A stretch of DNA of 64,000 nt from the NCBI GenBank assembly GCA_003243275.1, contig QFQR01000006.1, forward strand, positions 62,001 through 126,000. The letters are read 5' to 3'. Within the stretch, counting starts at the first letter, position 1. Every line of letters begins with the position of its first letter. The position numbers were made by a program, and so were the translations under genes. This document shows positions 24,869 through 33,898 of this stretch, piece after piece. This stretch comes from Leifsonia xyli (lineage in GTDB: Bacteria > Actinomycetota > Actinomycetes > Actinomycetales > Microbacteriaceae). The notes under the pieces are model-generated. The model made no database searches and was not told the DNA's origin. It saw only the letters and a list, made by a program, of their open reading frames with translations.

Positions 24869-25644
24869 GCCTCGTCGTGCCGGAGATCCGCCGCAGTTGG
24901 GTGGCGGGAGTCAACCCGCTCGCCAAGCTCGTCGTGGCATTGCTCGTCGGGGTCACGCTCGTGCTCTCGATCGATGTGGTCTCGGCGGGCATCGTGGTGG
25001 CGGTCGTCGTGCTGCTGCTGCCGTTCGCGGGTGTGTCGGCGCGCCAGCTCGCGGTGCGCACCTCGCCGATCCTCGTCTCCGCCGTGCTCGCGGGGGTGGC
25101 GACGGCGCTCTACGGCGTCGACGCGGGCGTCGTGCTCGTGCGGCTCGGGCCGATCACCGTCACCGAGGGCTCGCTCGTGCTCGCGGTCGCCATCCTGCTG
25201 CGCGTGCTCGCGGTGGGCGTGCCCGCCGTGCTGCTCTTCGCGACGACCGATCCGACCGACCTCGCGGATGCGCTCGCCCAGCTCGCACGGCTTCCCGCCC
25301 GGTTCGTGCTGGGGGCGCTTGCCGCGCTGCGACTCGTCGGGCTGCTGCTCGAGGATTGGAACGCGCTCGGGCTCGCCCGGCGCGCGCGCGGCGTCGCCGA
25401 CCGGGGGCGCATCCGTCGTTTCCTCGTGCAGGCGGGCACGCTGCTGGTGTTCGCGGTGCGTCGCGGCGGCAAGCTGGCGACCGCGATGGAGGCGCGCGGC
25501 TTCGGCGGCACCGTTCGGCGCAGCTGGGCGCGACGCTCGGTGCTGCGCGCGCGGGATGTCGCCTTCATGCTCGTCGGCGCGGCCGTCGTCGCGGGCGCGG
25601 TCGCGGCCGCCGTGCTGCTCGGCACCTGGCGGTGGGTGCTGTGA
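24865..25644 (+). CDS. ykoC: ECF transporter T component YkoC (EcfT/CbiQ family)
   Basis: A 259-aa transmembrane coupling subunit. The N-terminal NPLAKLVVALLVG, several helices and the two coupling motifs (ARRARG near residue 172 and AMEARGFGG near 210) match EcfT, whose Ala-Arg-Gly motifs contact the ATPases. It overlaps both neighbours by 4 nt (ATGA upstream, GTGA downstream), so the whole operon is translationally coupled. Confidence 0.9.
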   Translation: MSLVVPEIRRSWVAGVNPLAKLVVALLVGVTLVLSIDVVSAGIVVAVVVLLLPFAGVSARQLAVRTSPILVSAVLAGVATALYGVDAGVVLVRLGPITVTEGSLVLAVAILLRVLAVGVPAVLLFATTDPTDLADALAQLARLPARFVLGALAALRLVGLLLEDWNALGLARRARGVADRGRIRRFLVQAGTLLVFAVRRGGKLATAMEARGFGGTVRRSWARRSVLRARDVAFMLVGAAVVAGAVAAAVLLGTWRWVL

Positions 25645-26210
25645 CGGGGACTGCTCCGCGGGAGGTCGAGCTCGCCCCGCTGCTGGCGGCGCTCGCCGCC
25701 GGCCCGCAGCCGTGGGTGCTGCTCATCGACGGACGCTCGGGGGCGGGCAAGACGGTGCTCGCGACGCGGATCGCGCAGGCGACGGGCGCCCGACTCGTCT
25801 CGCTCGACGATGTCTACCCCGGCTGGGACGGTCTCGCCGCGGGCGCTGCCGCCGTGCCCGGCATCATCCGAGACGGCCGCTGGCGGCGCTGGGACTGGGT
25901 GCACGATCGCCCGGGCGAGCTCGCATCCCTCCCCCGCGGGGGTTCGCTCATCGTGGAGGGATGCGGCGCGATCTCGCGCGCCTCGCGCCCGCTCGCCGAC
26001 CATGCCTGGTGGCTCGCCCGCGACGACGCCGAGCGCAAGCGCCGGGCGCTCGGCCGCGACGGCGATGCATATGCGCCCCACTGGGATCGCTGGGCCGCCC
26101 AGGAGGAGGCCTTCGCAGGCCGCGAGGGCTCGCGGTCGCTCGCGGATCGCGTGCTCGTGCCGGGTCAGGCCCAGCCGAGCCGGTGCAGCTCCTCGTCGTC
26201 GATGCCGTAG
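25641..26210 (+). CDS. P-loop kinase-like ATPase (uridine kinase superfamily)
   Basis: A 189-aa protein with Walker A GRSGAGKTVLATRIA (about residues 31-45), SLDDVYPGWDGL (a lid and Walker-B-like acidic motif typical of uridine kinase relatives) and IVEGCGAISR. It has no substrate signature I can name. Because it closes the TPP-regulated operon with a 4-nt overlap to ykoC, a role in phosphorylating an imported thiamine precursor is possible, but that is only context. Its 3' end overlaps the convergent metallopeptidase gene by 46 bp. Confidence 0.75.
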   Translation: MTGTAPREVELAPLLAALAAGPQPWVLLIDGRSGAGKTVLATRIAQATGARLVSLDDVYPGWDGLAAGAAAVPGIIRDGRWRRWDWVHDRPGELASLPRGGSLIVEGCGAISRASRPLADHAWWLARDDAERKRRALGRDGDAYAPHWDRWAAQEEAFAGREGSRSLADRVLVPGQAQPSRCSSSSSMP

Positions 26211-26518
26211 TAGTGCGCGATCTCGTGCACGAGGGTCACGTGGATCTCGTCGCGCAGCTCGTCTTCGGTCTCGCAGATCGCGAGCAGCGGCTCGCGGAAC
26301 AGCACGATGCGGTCGGGCAGCTCGCCGAATCCGTAGCGGTCGCGCTCCGTCAGCGCGACGCCCTGGTAGACGCCCAGCAGGTCGAGGGAGCCGTCTTCTG
26401 GGCGGTCCTCGCACACGAAGACGAGGTTCTCGAGGCCGTCGACCATCTCGTCAGGCAGGGCGTCGAGCTCGTCGATCACGAGGCGCTCGAAGGCGTCGGC
26501 GTCCAGCTCGAGGCTCAC
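26165..26518 (-). CDS. Minimal zincin-like metallopeptidase
   Basis: A 117-aa protein of the short metallopeptidase family with VHEIAHYYGIDDEEL near the C-terminus; HExxH gives two zinc ligands and the downstream Asp a likely third. The acidic N-terminal half (ERLVIDELDALPDEM) is typical. The substrate is unknown. GTG 26518 has GGAGG 6 nt upstream and overlaps the DUF2017 stop by 4 nt. Order clpS, DUF2017, metallopeptidase is a conserved actinobacterial cluster. Confidence 0.85.
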   Translation of the reverse strand: MSLELDADAFERLVIDELDALPDEMVDGLENLVFVCEDRPEDGSLDLLGVYQGVALTERDRYGFGELPDRIVLFREPLLAICETEDELRDEIHVTLVHEIAHYYGIDDEELHRLGWA

Positions 26519-26967
26519 GGTTCCTCCATCAGGTCCACGAGCACCCACTGCAGCTCCCCGAGCCACAGGTAGATGTCGGTGAGCGGTCCGGCCTCCGGCT
26601 CGTCGCCCTCATCGCGGATGCCGAGGCGGGTTCCGACCATCATGCGCAGATCGGTGAGGCTGCGCACCCAGGTGCCTGCGGTGTCGGGGTCGAGGTCGAC
26701 GCGCCCCTCGGTCGCGGTCGCGGCGATGCGCTCGGCCGCCTCGATCTTGCGCTGTTCGAGCTCGTCGCGGGTGTAGCGACGGAACTCGGCTGCGGCGTCG
26801 GGGTCGTCGCGGTAGGCATCGGGGAACAGCCGCGCCAGCAGTGCGACGTCGTCGAGCTCGGGATCGCGCACGACGTCGGCGAACTGGTGCGCGAGCACCG
26901 TCAAGAGCCCGGCCTCCTCGGCCTCGAAGTCGATGCGGATGGCGCCGTCGGCGCGGCCCAGCCTCAT
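26515..26967 (-). CDS. DUF2017 family protein
   Basis: A 150-aa acidic helical protein matching DUF2017: DFEAEEAGLLTVLAHQFADV near the N-terminus, ARLFPDAYRDDP, then RYTRDELEQRK and a C-terminal IYLWLGELQWVLVDLM. Always beside clpS in related genomes, it may assist adaptor-linked proteolysis, but no activity is known. It starts 10 bp after the clpS stop. Confidence 0.85.
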   Translation of the reverse strand: MRLGRADGAIRIDFEAEEAGLLTVLAHQFADVVRDPELDDVALLARLFPDAYRDDPDAAAEFRRYTRDELEQRKIEAAERIAATATEGRVDLDPDTAGTWVRSLTDLRMMVGTRLGIRDEGDEPEAGPLTDIYLWLGELQWVLVDLMEEP

Positions 26968-26977
26968 GCGGCCGCCC

Positions 26978-27244
26978 TCATGCGTCGTCCCGGGCGATGG
27001 TCGCCTGCAGGCCGTACTCGTGCATCGCCTGCGCGTGCCGCTCGACCTCCTCGCGGGGTCCGGATGCGACGGTCGCCCGCCCCTCGTGGTGCACGAGCAG
27101 CATGAGGCGTTCGGCCTCCTCGCGCGAGTACCCGAAGTAGCTGCGGAACACGTGCACGACGTAGTTCATGAGGTTGATCGGGTCGTTCCACACGATCAGG
27201 ATCCACGGCACGTCGAACCGCACCTCGACCTCGTGCTCGAGCAC
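26978..27244 (-). CDS. clpS: ATP-dependent Clp protease adaptor ClpS
   Basis: An 88-aa adaptor that delivers N-end-rule substrates to ClpA/ClpC. The family core is clear: WILIVWNDPINLMNYVVHVF, then FGYSREEAERLMLLVHHEG, and C-terminal EVERHAQAMHEYGLQATI. GTG 27244 is the first plausible start downstream of the tRNA-His gene; it gives a short N-terminal extension, usual for actinobacteria. The tRNA ends 26 bp upstream. Confidence 0.9.
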   Translation of the reverse strand: MLEHEVEVRFDVPWILIVWNDPINLMNYVVHVFRSYFGYSREEAERLMLLVHHEGRATVASGPREEVERHAQAMHEYGLQATIARDDA

Positions 27245-27270
27245 GGGTGAGGGGGTTCCTGAAGTATCAG

Positions 27271-27344
27271 GGCGACCGACGGGACTCGAACCCGCGACAT
27301 CCGGCACCACAAGCCAGCGCTCTACCAACTGAGCTACGACCGCC
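27271..27344 (-). tRNA. tRNA-His (GTG)
   Basis: A cloverleaf can be drawn: acceptor GCGGTCG with CGGTCGC, D-arm GCTC...GAGC, anticodon loop TTGTGGT with anticodon GTG, and T-arm CGGGTTCGAGTCCCG. The extra G(-1) needed by histidyl-tRNA synthetase is encoded (27344) and pairs with C73 (27271). The 3' CCA is not encoded. Confidence 0.95.
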
Positions 27345-27371
27345 ATACGCTGCTCACGCAACTGGTCGATT

Positions 27372-27995
27372 CTACGGTATGCGCGGTGCCCATTTCGCCA
27401 CGACCTCCTCGGCCGTGGTGCGGGACGCATCGCTCGTGGGGCCCGGGTCGGCGACGAACGCGGCCCGACGGTAGTACTCGAGCTCGCGGATCGACTCGAG
27501 GATGTCGGCGAGAGCCCGGTGCCCGCCGTTCTTGGCGGGCGACTGGAAGTAGACCCGTGGGAACCAGCGGCGGGCGAGCTCTTTGATGGTCGAGACGTCG
27601 ACGTTGCGGTAGTGCAGGTGGGCGTCGACGCGCGGCATGTACTTGGCGATGAAGGCCCGGTCGGTGCCGATCGTGTTGCCGGCGAGCGGGGCGGTGCCGT
27701 TCTCGGGCACGAACCGCAGGATGTACTCGAGCACCTGGTATTCGGCATCCGCGAGGCTCACCCCGCCCGGGATCTCCTCGAGCAGACCGGATGCCGTGTG
27801 CATCTCGCGCACGAAGTCGCCCATGTGGTTGTAGGCGGACTGGTCGGGTTTGATGACGATCGAGAAGCCGGCGTCGAGCGGGGTGAGGTCGTAGTCGGTG
27901 ACCACGACCGCGACCTCGACGAGTTCATCGATCTCGAGGTCGAGCCCCGTCATCTCGCAGTCGATCCACACGAGACGATCCGCTGCCTGGCTCAT
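27372..27995 (-). CDS. orn: Oligoribonuclease
   Basis: A 207-aa DEDDh 3'-5' exonuclease that degrades di- to short oligoribonucleotides, ending mRNA and pGpG turnover. Exo motifs: WIDCEMTGLD (residues 10-19), GNTIGTDRAFIAKYMP and the terminal HRALADILESI with the DEDDh His and Asp. TAGGGT (minus strand, 28002-28007) lies 6 nt before the ATG, and GGAGGC also fits the gap. Confidence 0.95.
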   Translation of the reverse strand: MSQAADRLVWIDCEMTGLDLEIDELVEVAVVVTDYDLTPLDAGFSIVIKPDQSAYNHMGDFVREMHTASGLLEEIPGGVSLADAEYQVLEYILRFVPENGTAPLAGNTIGTDRAFIAKYMPRVDAHLHYRNVDVSTIKELARRWFPRVYFQSPAKNGGHRALADILESIRELEYYRRAAFVADPGPTSDASRTTAEEVVAKWAPRIP

Positions 27996-28073
27996 GCCTC
28001 CACCCTAGCCGTGGCCGCGGACGGTGCTCGGCGTCGTCGGAAGGCGGAAGGCGCTGCGATAGCCTGACGGGGC

Positions 28074-28146
28074 GCCCTCGTAGCTCAGCGGATAGAGCAG
28101 GAGCCTTCTAATCTCTTGGTCGCAGGTTCGATTCCTGCCGAGGGCA
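28074..28146 (+). tRNA. tRNA-Arg (TCT)
   Basis: Acceptor arms GCCCTCG and CGAGGGC with discriminator A, D-arm GCTC...GAGC, anticodon loop CTTCTAA giving TCT, and T-arm GCAGGTTCGATTCCTGC. The base pair closing the anticodon loop is C-U, a mild irregularity. No CCA is encoded. Confidence 0.92.
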
Positions 28147-28184
28147 CGCAGCATCCGCACGACCGCGGCGTCGCGAGGCCGCGA

Positions 28185-28895
28185 TCAGCGGGCGGGCGTC
28201 TCCGCAGACGGCTCGGCCGCCACCGGCGTCGCGTAGCGGTCGTCCGCGTCGAGCACGGCGGCGGGGGTCACGATCGGCGTCTCGGTCGTGGTGACGGTCG
28301 GCTCGAGCAGCGGCTCGTGCGGCACGGGCTGGTCGGTCGCGGCCGTGAACTGCTCCTCGGCCCACTTCTGCTGCTCGACGATCGTCGGGTCGGTCGCCTG
28401 GTCTTCGTAGCGCCAGCGCTCGAGGTCGGCGGCGAACATCTTGCGGCCCTTGTTGGGGCGGTGCAGCCACAGCACGAGACGCTCGCGGTACTCCGAGAGG
28501 GTCTGGTCGGCCTGATAGCTGAAGCTCACCGAGTTGACCCGCATGTCGGCGAGCTGGTGCGAGGCCCAGTCGGCGGCGTAGTTGGCACCCGAGATCGGCA
28601 GCAGACGCACCAGCACGTCGGCGTCGTTGGCGAGATGCTCGGCGTGCTCGCGAGCCGTCGGCGACTGGCTGTGCCAGCGCGCGGCGTTCTGCCCGGCCGA
28701 GATCAGCGCGGACACCGCCGCGGCCCGCGTCTCATGGTCACGCTGGGCGACCAGCCGCTTGACCGCGCTGCGGCCGACGAGGGCACCGACGATGCCGGCC
28801 ACCACGATCGCGAGGAACGGGATGACAGCGGACACGAGGATCCGCTGGCCGTCCTCCGAATAGAACCAGTCCACGAAGTCGTTCCACCACTGCAT
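28185..28895 (-). CDS. Single-pass membrane protein, hypothetical
   Basis: A 236-aa protein with an N-terminal amphipathic stretch (WWNDFVDWFY), one transmembrane helix (residues about 19-41), a cytoplasmic helical domain rich in Ala, Arg and Glu (about 45-170), and a Pro/Thr-rich acidic tail. No domain is recognised. TAGGGT lies 6 nt before the ATG, suggesting leaderless expression. Confidence 0.65.
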   Translation of the reverse strand: MQWWNDFVDWFYSEDGQRILVSAVIPFLAIVVAGIVGALVGRSAVKRLVAQRDHETRAAAVSALISAGQNAARWHSQSPTAREHAEHLANDADVLVRLLPISGANYAADWASHQLADMRVNSVSFSYQADQTLSEYRERLVLWLHRPNKGRKMFAADLERWRYEDQATDPTIVEQQKWAEEQFTAATDQPVPHEPLLEPTVTTTETPIVTPAAVLDADDRYATPVAAEPSAETPAR

Positions 28896-28965
28896 GGCGG
28901 CACCCTACGTCTGTCGTCGGCCGAACCCGCGGTCTTTCTCCGCGCGCCGTCAGATCAGCTGAGAT

Positions 28966-29970
<1,005 letters not shown>

Positions 29971-30051
29971 GCTGCCAGCGTAGGGAACGGATGCGACATC
30001 CGCTGCGTTGTACCCGGTGTCCCCTTCATCCCAGGAAAGTAGGGTCGCATC

Positions 30052-30579
30052 ATGCGCACTTTCGTTCTCGCAGGCGGTTGCTTCTGGTGTCTCGACGCGG
30101 TGTACCGCACGCTCGAGGGCGTCACGGATGTCGTGTCCGGGTACACGGGCGGCAGCGTGCCGAATCCGAGCTACGAGCTGGTCTGCACGGGCACGACCGG
30201 CCATGCCGAGGCGGTCGCGGTGACCTTCGACGAGGAGGTCATCCCGTCGAGCATCATCCTCGACGTGTTCTTCTCGCTGCACGACCCGCGCCAGCTGAAC
30301 CGGCAGGGCGCGGATGTCGGAACCCAGTACCGCTCGGCGATGTTCTTCGTCGACGAGGAGCAGCGGCTCGAGTTCGAGGCGGCGCGCGACCGCGCCTCCG
30401 AGTACTGGGACGGTGGCATCGTCACGACGATCACGCCGCTCGGCGATTTCTTCCGCGCGGAGGAGTACCACCAGGACTTCTTCGCGAAGAACCCGGGTCA
30501 GGGCTACTGCCTCGCGGTGGCGCTGCCGAAGGTCAACAAGATCCGCAAGGGCTACGCGCAGTACGTGAAGGTCGCCTAG
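30052..30579 (+). CDS. msrA: Peptide-methionine (S)-S-oxide reductase
   Basis: A 175-aa MsrA that repairs S-methionine sulfoxide in proteins. The catalytic GGCFWC motif is at residues 6-11, followed by SGYTGG and the DPRQLNRQGADVGTQYRS segment typical of the fold. A single thiol recycles with thioredoxin; no obvious C-terminal resolving Cys pair is present apart from YCLAV. TAGGGT at 30040-30045 is 6 nt before the ATG. Confidence 0.93.
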   Translation: MRTFVLAGGCFWCLDAVYRTLEGVTDVVSGYTGGSVPNPSYELVCTGTTGHAEAVAVTFDEEVIPSSIILDVFFSLHDPRQLNRQGADVGTQYRSAMFFVDEEQRLEFEAARDRASEYWDGGIVTTITPLGDFFRAEEYHQDFFAKNPGQGYCLAVALPKVNKIRKGYAQYVKVA

Positions 30580-30600
30580 CCGGGGTCGGGGTTGCGGCGC

Positions 30601-30621
30601 AAAGCTAATGGCATTAGCTTT
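30601..30621. promoter_or_regulatory. TetR-type operator overlapping a leaderless promoter
   Basis: A perfect 10-bp inverted repeat (AAAGCTAATG, one G, CATTAGCTTT). Its right half contains TAGCTT (30615-30620), a -10-like box 6 nt before the hydrolase ATG at 30627. A TetR gene is the second gene of the operon, so binding here would autoregulate both genes. Confidence 0.75.
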
Positions 30622-30626
30622 ACGCC

Positions 30627-31454
30627 ATGACCTCCTTTCTCGACCGCCCCACCGCCCGCGGAACGGCCCGTGTGGCCTACCAGGTGCGCGGCGACGGGCC
30701 GCTCGTGGTCACCGTCCCCGGGATGGGCGACCTGCGATCCGCGGACGCCGCGCTTGCCGAGGCGCTCGTCGCCGACGGCTTCCGGGTGGCCTCGCTCGAT
30801 CTGCGCGGGCACGGTGACTCCGACCTCGGCTTCGACGAGCTCGGAGACGAGGCCACGGCATCCGATCTCATCGCGCTCATCGAACACCTCGGCGGCCCGG
30901 CCATGCTCGTCGGCACCTCGATGGCGGCGTCGGCGGCGCTCGTCGCGGCGGCCGAGCGCCCCGAGCTGGTGCGCGCGCTCGTGCTGTTCTCGCCCTTCGT
31001 GCGCAACCCCGGCGGCAGCCGGTCCGCGAGCCGGCTGCTGCTGCGGATGCTGTTCGCCCGGCCCTGGGGCGTTGCCGCGTGGGTCGCGTACTACCGCGGC
31101 ACGCTCAACCGCGGCACCGCCCCTGCCGACCATGCGGCGCATGTCGCCGAGATCCGGGCCTCCTTCTCGCGCCCGGGGCGCCTCGCCGACTTCCGGCGGC
31201 TCACCCAGGTGCTCGATCACGCGCCCGTCGAGGCCCGACTCGCCCAGGTGCGTGCGCCCGCGCTGGCGGTGATCGGCGCGCTCGACCCCGACTATCCGGA
31301 TCCGGCCGCCGAGCTCGCGCACGTCGCCCGGGTGCTGCCTGGGGTGCGCACCGTGCTCGTCGACGCGGCCGCCCACTACCCGCACCGGCAGCGCCCCGAG
31401 CTCGTGCTGCCCGCCGTGCGCGCCTTCGTTCGCGAGGTGACCGCGAGTGCCTAG
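30627..31454 (+). CDS. Alpha/beta-fold hydrolase
   Basis: A 275-aa hydrolase. The oxyanion/HG region is TVPGMGDLRSADA, the nucleophile elbow is VGTSMAASAAL (Ser about 95), the acid is in ALDPDYPDP, and the His is in AAHYPHRQRPE. The substrate is unknown. The operator at its promoter and an 8-nt overlap with the TetR gene indicate substrate-induced or ligand-induced expression. Confidence 0.85.
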   Translation: MTSFLDRPTARGTARVAYQVRGDGPLVVTVPGMGDLRSADAALAEALVADGFRVASLDLRGHGDSDLGFDELGDEATASDLIALIEHLGGPAMLVGTSMAASAALVAAAERPELVRALVLFSPFVRNPGGSRSASRLLLRMLFARPWGVAAWVAYYRGTLNRGTAPADHAAHVAEIRASFSRPGRLADFRRLTQVLDHAPVEARLAQVRAPALAVIGALDPDYPDPAAELAHVARVLPGVRTVLVDAAAHYPHRQRPELVLPAVRAFVREVTASA

Positions 31455-32013
31455 GGCGGGGCTCAGCCGCGAGGCGGTCGTCGTGATCGCGACCGCGCTG
31501 CTCGAATCCGACCCGGTCGCGCCGCTCACCCTCGCCGCCGTCGCCGCGCGCGCCGGGGTGGCGGTGCCGAGCCTCTACAAGCACGTGGCCTCGCTCGACG
31601 AGCTGCGCGACGCGGTCGCCGTCGTCGGGGTCACGCGGTTCGCGGATGCCGTCGAGGCGGCGGCGGAGCGCCGCACGGGCTTCGCGGCGTTCGCGGCGGC
31701 GGGGCGGGCGATCCGGGCGGAGGCGCTCGCGCATCCGGCGCTCTACCTCGCGAGTCAGCCGGCGCCGGGGCGCGAGGCGTCGCCCGAGCTGCGGGCCGCC
31801 GCCGAGCGGACGGTCGGCCTTCTCACCGTGCTCGTGCGCGGCGCCGGTGTTCCGGACACTCGAGAGGTCGACGCGGTGCGCATCGTGCGCTCCGCGGTGC
31901 ACGGCTTCGCGGTGCTCGAGACGGCGGGCGGCTTCGGGCTCCCTGAGGATGTGGAGGCGAGCTTCGAGCGTCTGCTCGCGACCGTCTGGGCGGGGCTCGC
32001 GACGATCTCCTGA
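31447..32013 (+). CDS. TetR/AcrR-family regulator, WHG-domain type
   Basis: A 188-aa repressor. The N-terminal HTH is LTLAAVAARAGVAVPSLYKH (about residues 26-45); the C-terminal ligand domain resembles the TetR WHG type (RAEALAHPALYL, VRIVRSAVHGFAVLE). GTG 31447 overlaps the hydrolase by 8 nt. It is the likely ligand of the palindrome at 30601-30621. Confidence 0.88.
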   Translation: MPRAGLSREAVVVIATALLESDPVAPLTLAAVAARAGVAVPSLYKHVASLDELRDAVAVVGVTRFADAVEAAAERRTGFAAFAAAGRAIRAEALAHPALYLASQPAPGREASPELRAAAERTVGLLTVLVRGAGVPDTREVDAVRIVRSAVHGFAVLETAGGFGLPEDVEASFERLLATVWAGLATIS

Positions 32014-32109
32014 ACAACCGCTGACCATTCGCGCCACCCCCGTGACCTTCCGCGCCGCCGGGGGTAGCGTCGAGAAGACGCAGTCGGATGCGAGGCAAAG
32101 GAGCCGATC

Positions 32110-32322
32110 ATGAGCGAGAGCACGACCGTCGAGCAGCGCTGGGTGGCTTTCGGGCCTGCGGGAGCGGTGGGATCGATCCACCGGATGGCGGGCGGTTTCC
32201 AGGTGAAGCTGCTCGATGACGCCGGGTATCGCGGCAGCTATCCCTCGCTCGAGGTGGCCAAGAGCGCGCTGCACGCGGCCCTGCTGCCGGGCACCGAGTG
32301 GCCCGAGTTCCGGGAGCACTGA
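32110..32322 (+). CDS. Small conserved hypothetical protein
   Basis: A 70-aa protein with no signal peptide or membrane segment. A beta-rich core (GSIHRMAGGFQVKLLDDAGY) is followed by a short helix (YPSLEVAKSALHAALL). AAAGGAG precedes the ATG. Codon use fits its neighbours and the frame is clean, so it is probably real. Function unknown. Confidence 0.65.
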   Translation: MSESTTVEQRWVAFGPAGAVGSIHRMAGGFQVKLLDDAGYRGSYPSLEVAKSALHAALLPGTEWPEFREH

Positions 32323-32500
32323 GCCAGAGCGTCCTCTCCTTCCCCGTTCGCGGGGTTCGCGAGTTCTCCCCGGTTCGCCCCTCGGCGGCGCCGGACGTCG
32401 GATCGGTTCGCCATCCTGGCCTCACGGCACCCGGATGCGAACCCGGCATGATCGCATCCGGTGCCGTCCCACGAGGGCGCACCGAAGGGGAGGTCCACCG

Positions 32501-32980
32501 ATGACCGAATCGATCACCGCGACGGGGCTCGTCGCCACGCCGGTCAAGCACACCATCACCGCCGAGGGGCTCGAGATCAGCTCCTTCCGACTCGCCGCGA
32601 GCAGCAGGCGCTTCGACCGCGCCACCCAGAGTTGGATCGAGGGGGAGACCAACTGGTTCACCGTGACCGCCTTCCGCCACCTCGCCGCGAACGTCGACGC
32701 CTCGATCGAGAAGGGCCACCGCATCGTCGTCTTCGGGCGTCTGCGGGTGCGGGAGTGGCGCGACGGCGAGAAGATGGGCCGTGAGGTCGAGATCGTCGCC
32801 GAGGCACTCGGCCCCGACCTCGCCTGGGGCCGAGCACAGTACCGCCGCACGACGAAACAGGGCGTCGAGCCGGGGGCATCGGAGGCGGGCACGGGGCTGC
32901 AGGCGGATGCGGCGGCCGACGCCGTCGACGCGGCCGGCTTCCCGGCGGAGGCTCAGGAGCCGATCGCCGTGCCGTTCTAG
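32501..32980 (+). CDS. ssb: Single-stranded DNA-binding protein (accessory SSB)
   Basis: A 159-aa OB-fold protein: FRLAASSRRFDRATQSW, then NWFTVTAFRHLAANVDASI and KGHRIVVFGRLRVREW, the usual SSB strands and loop. The C-terminus ends PIAVPF, a weak version of the acidic DDDIPF tip that recruits partner proteins. It is shorter than the replicative Ssb of this group and more divergent at the N-terminus, so it is likely the SsbB-type paralogue. GGGGAGG precedes ATG 32501. Confidence 0.85.
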   Translation: MTESITATGLVATPVKHTITAEGLEISSFRLAASSRRFDRATQSWIEGETNWFTVTAFRHLAANVDASIEKGHRIVVFGRLRVREWRDGEKMGREVEIVAEALGPDLAWGRAQYRRTTKQGVEPGASEAGTGLQADAAADAVDAAGFPAEAQEPIAVPF

Positions 32981-33027
32981 ACTCGACCGTGTCGCGCGGA
33001 TCGCGCGCGCGAGTCCCGGAGGATGCG

Positions 33028-33492
33028 ATGACCCGAACGCGTCGCGCGCTCGCGCTCGCCTCCGCCGGGGCGATCGCGATGCTCGTACTGGCCGGATGCG
33101 CGCCCGCGAAGCCCATGGAGACTCCGAGTCCGAGCCGCAGCGCGAGCGCGGGGCCGTCGGCGGCCCCGACGCCGGAGCCGGTCTTCGACGGCACCGCGGC
33201 CGAGAACCAGGCCTACTTCGACGCCGTGAACCAGCAACTCATCGCCGCGGGCGGCACCCTCAACGGGGCGGCCTTCGTCGACAACCTGGTCGCCCGCGGG
33301 TATTCGAGACAGGACATGGAGGTCACCCCCGACACGACGTCGATCGGCATCGCCGCCGACAACATCGTGTTCTCGATCCGGTTCGGCGACAGCTGCCTGC
33401 TCGGCCAGTGGGGCAACATCGGCTACACGAGCCTCGTCGCCGACGTGCTCTCCACCGGCCGCTGCATCATCGGCACCGCGCGCCCCGCGTAG
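33028..33492 (+). CDS. DUF6993-like lipoprotein
   Basis: A 154-aa lipoprotein: TRTRRALALASAGAIAML signal and VLAGC lipobox (Cys about 23), a Ser/Pro-rich linker, then a domain of about 100 residues with two cysteines (GDSCLLGQW and GRCIIGT) that probably form a disulfide. GGAGG lies 6 nt before ATG 33028. It is the last chromosomal gene before the integrated element. Confidence 0.75.
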   Translation: MTRTRRALALASAGAIAMLVLAGCAPAKPMETPSPSRSASAGPSAAPTPEPVFDGTAAENQAYFDAVNQQLIAAGGTLNGAAFVDNLVARGYSRQDMEVTPDTTSIGIAADNIVFSIRFGDSCLLGQWGNIGYTSLVADVLSTGRCIIGTARPA

Positions 33493-33528
33493 GCGCCCGG
33501 CCCGGCGACGTGCCGTCATCCGCGCCCA

Positions 33529-33541
33529 TATGATCGACACC
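33529..33541 (+). promoter_or_regulatory. Original ettA promoter (-10 TATGAT), now separated from ettA
   Basis: TATGAT at 33529-33534 lies 7 nt before the ATG at 33542, which was the original ettA start. There is no ribosome site, so the native transcript was probably leaderless. After integration this promoter reads into the left end of the element. Confidence 0.65.
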
Positions 33542-33586
33542 ATGGCCGAATACAACTGGTCATTCCTATTACTGCGCGCCGGGTGA
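33542..33586 (+). pseudogene. 5' remnant of ettA left by integration
   Basis: ATG-GCC-GAA-TAC matches the first four codons of EttA (MAEY), then the frame continues into element DNA for ten codons to TGA (33584-33586). Joining this ATG to the sequence after the right repeat restores the expected MAEYIYSMVRARKK start, which shows the insertion site directly. Confidence 0.9.
33543..33554. other. attL core repeat
   Basis: TGGCCGAATACA, identical to 41845-41856. The bases on each side differ (A...A here, G...T at the right end), so the shared core is at most 12 bp. The crossover for serine integrases is a 2-bp site within such a core. Confidence 0.9.
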
Positions 33587-33721
33587 GGCGTTTCTGGCGT
33601 TGTTTGACAGGAGCGCAAATCGGGGTGCGCACGTCGTTTTGCCTGGTCAGATGCCTGTTTTGTGCGTGGTAGCGTCCTCGTATCCCGTCGACGATGGTCG
33701 CCGCGGAGGAGGAGGTTGATC

Positions 33722-33877
33722 GTGGTGAACGTGGAGGCAGTGGCGGCAGAGCTCGACGCGGTAGTCGGTGAAGCGGTGGACAATGAGACGTTCTTGGAGC
33801 TCGTGGACCGGATCGTTGCCTGGCGAGAGCGCGGCGAGGGCTGGTGGGTGGGCGTGGCTACCGAAGAGGCCCAGTGA
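33722..33877 (+). CDS. Small acidic protein at left end of the element
   Basis: A 51-aa protein (VEAVAAELDAVVGEAVDNET then FLELVDRIVAWRERGEGWW) predicted to be helical, with no recognised domain. GTG 33722 follows a strong GGAGGAGG. It is the only plus-strand gene of the element and lies between the stranded ettA promoter and the terminator at 33899, so the host promoter may express it. Repressor, excision factor or immunity roles are possible but unsupported. Confidence 0.6.
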   Translation: MVNVEAVAAELDAVVGEAVDNETFLELVDRIVAWRERGEGWWVGVATEEAQ

Positions 33878-33898
33878 GAGATTGACGCCGTAGACACG

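Noticed and set aside
24840..26210. 456-aa frame across ykoC and the kinase-like gene
   Set aside because: The N-terminal part is a shadow frame of ykoC; the real gene starts at GTG 25641 with a 4-nt overlap.
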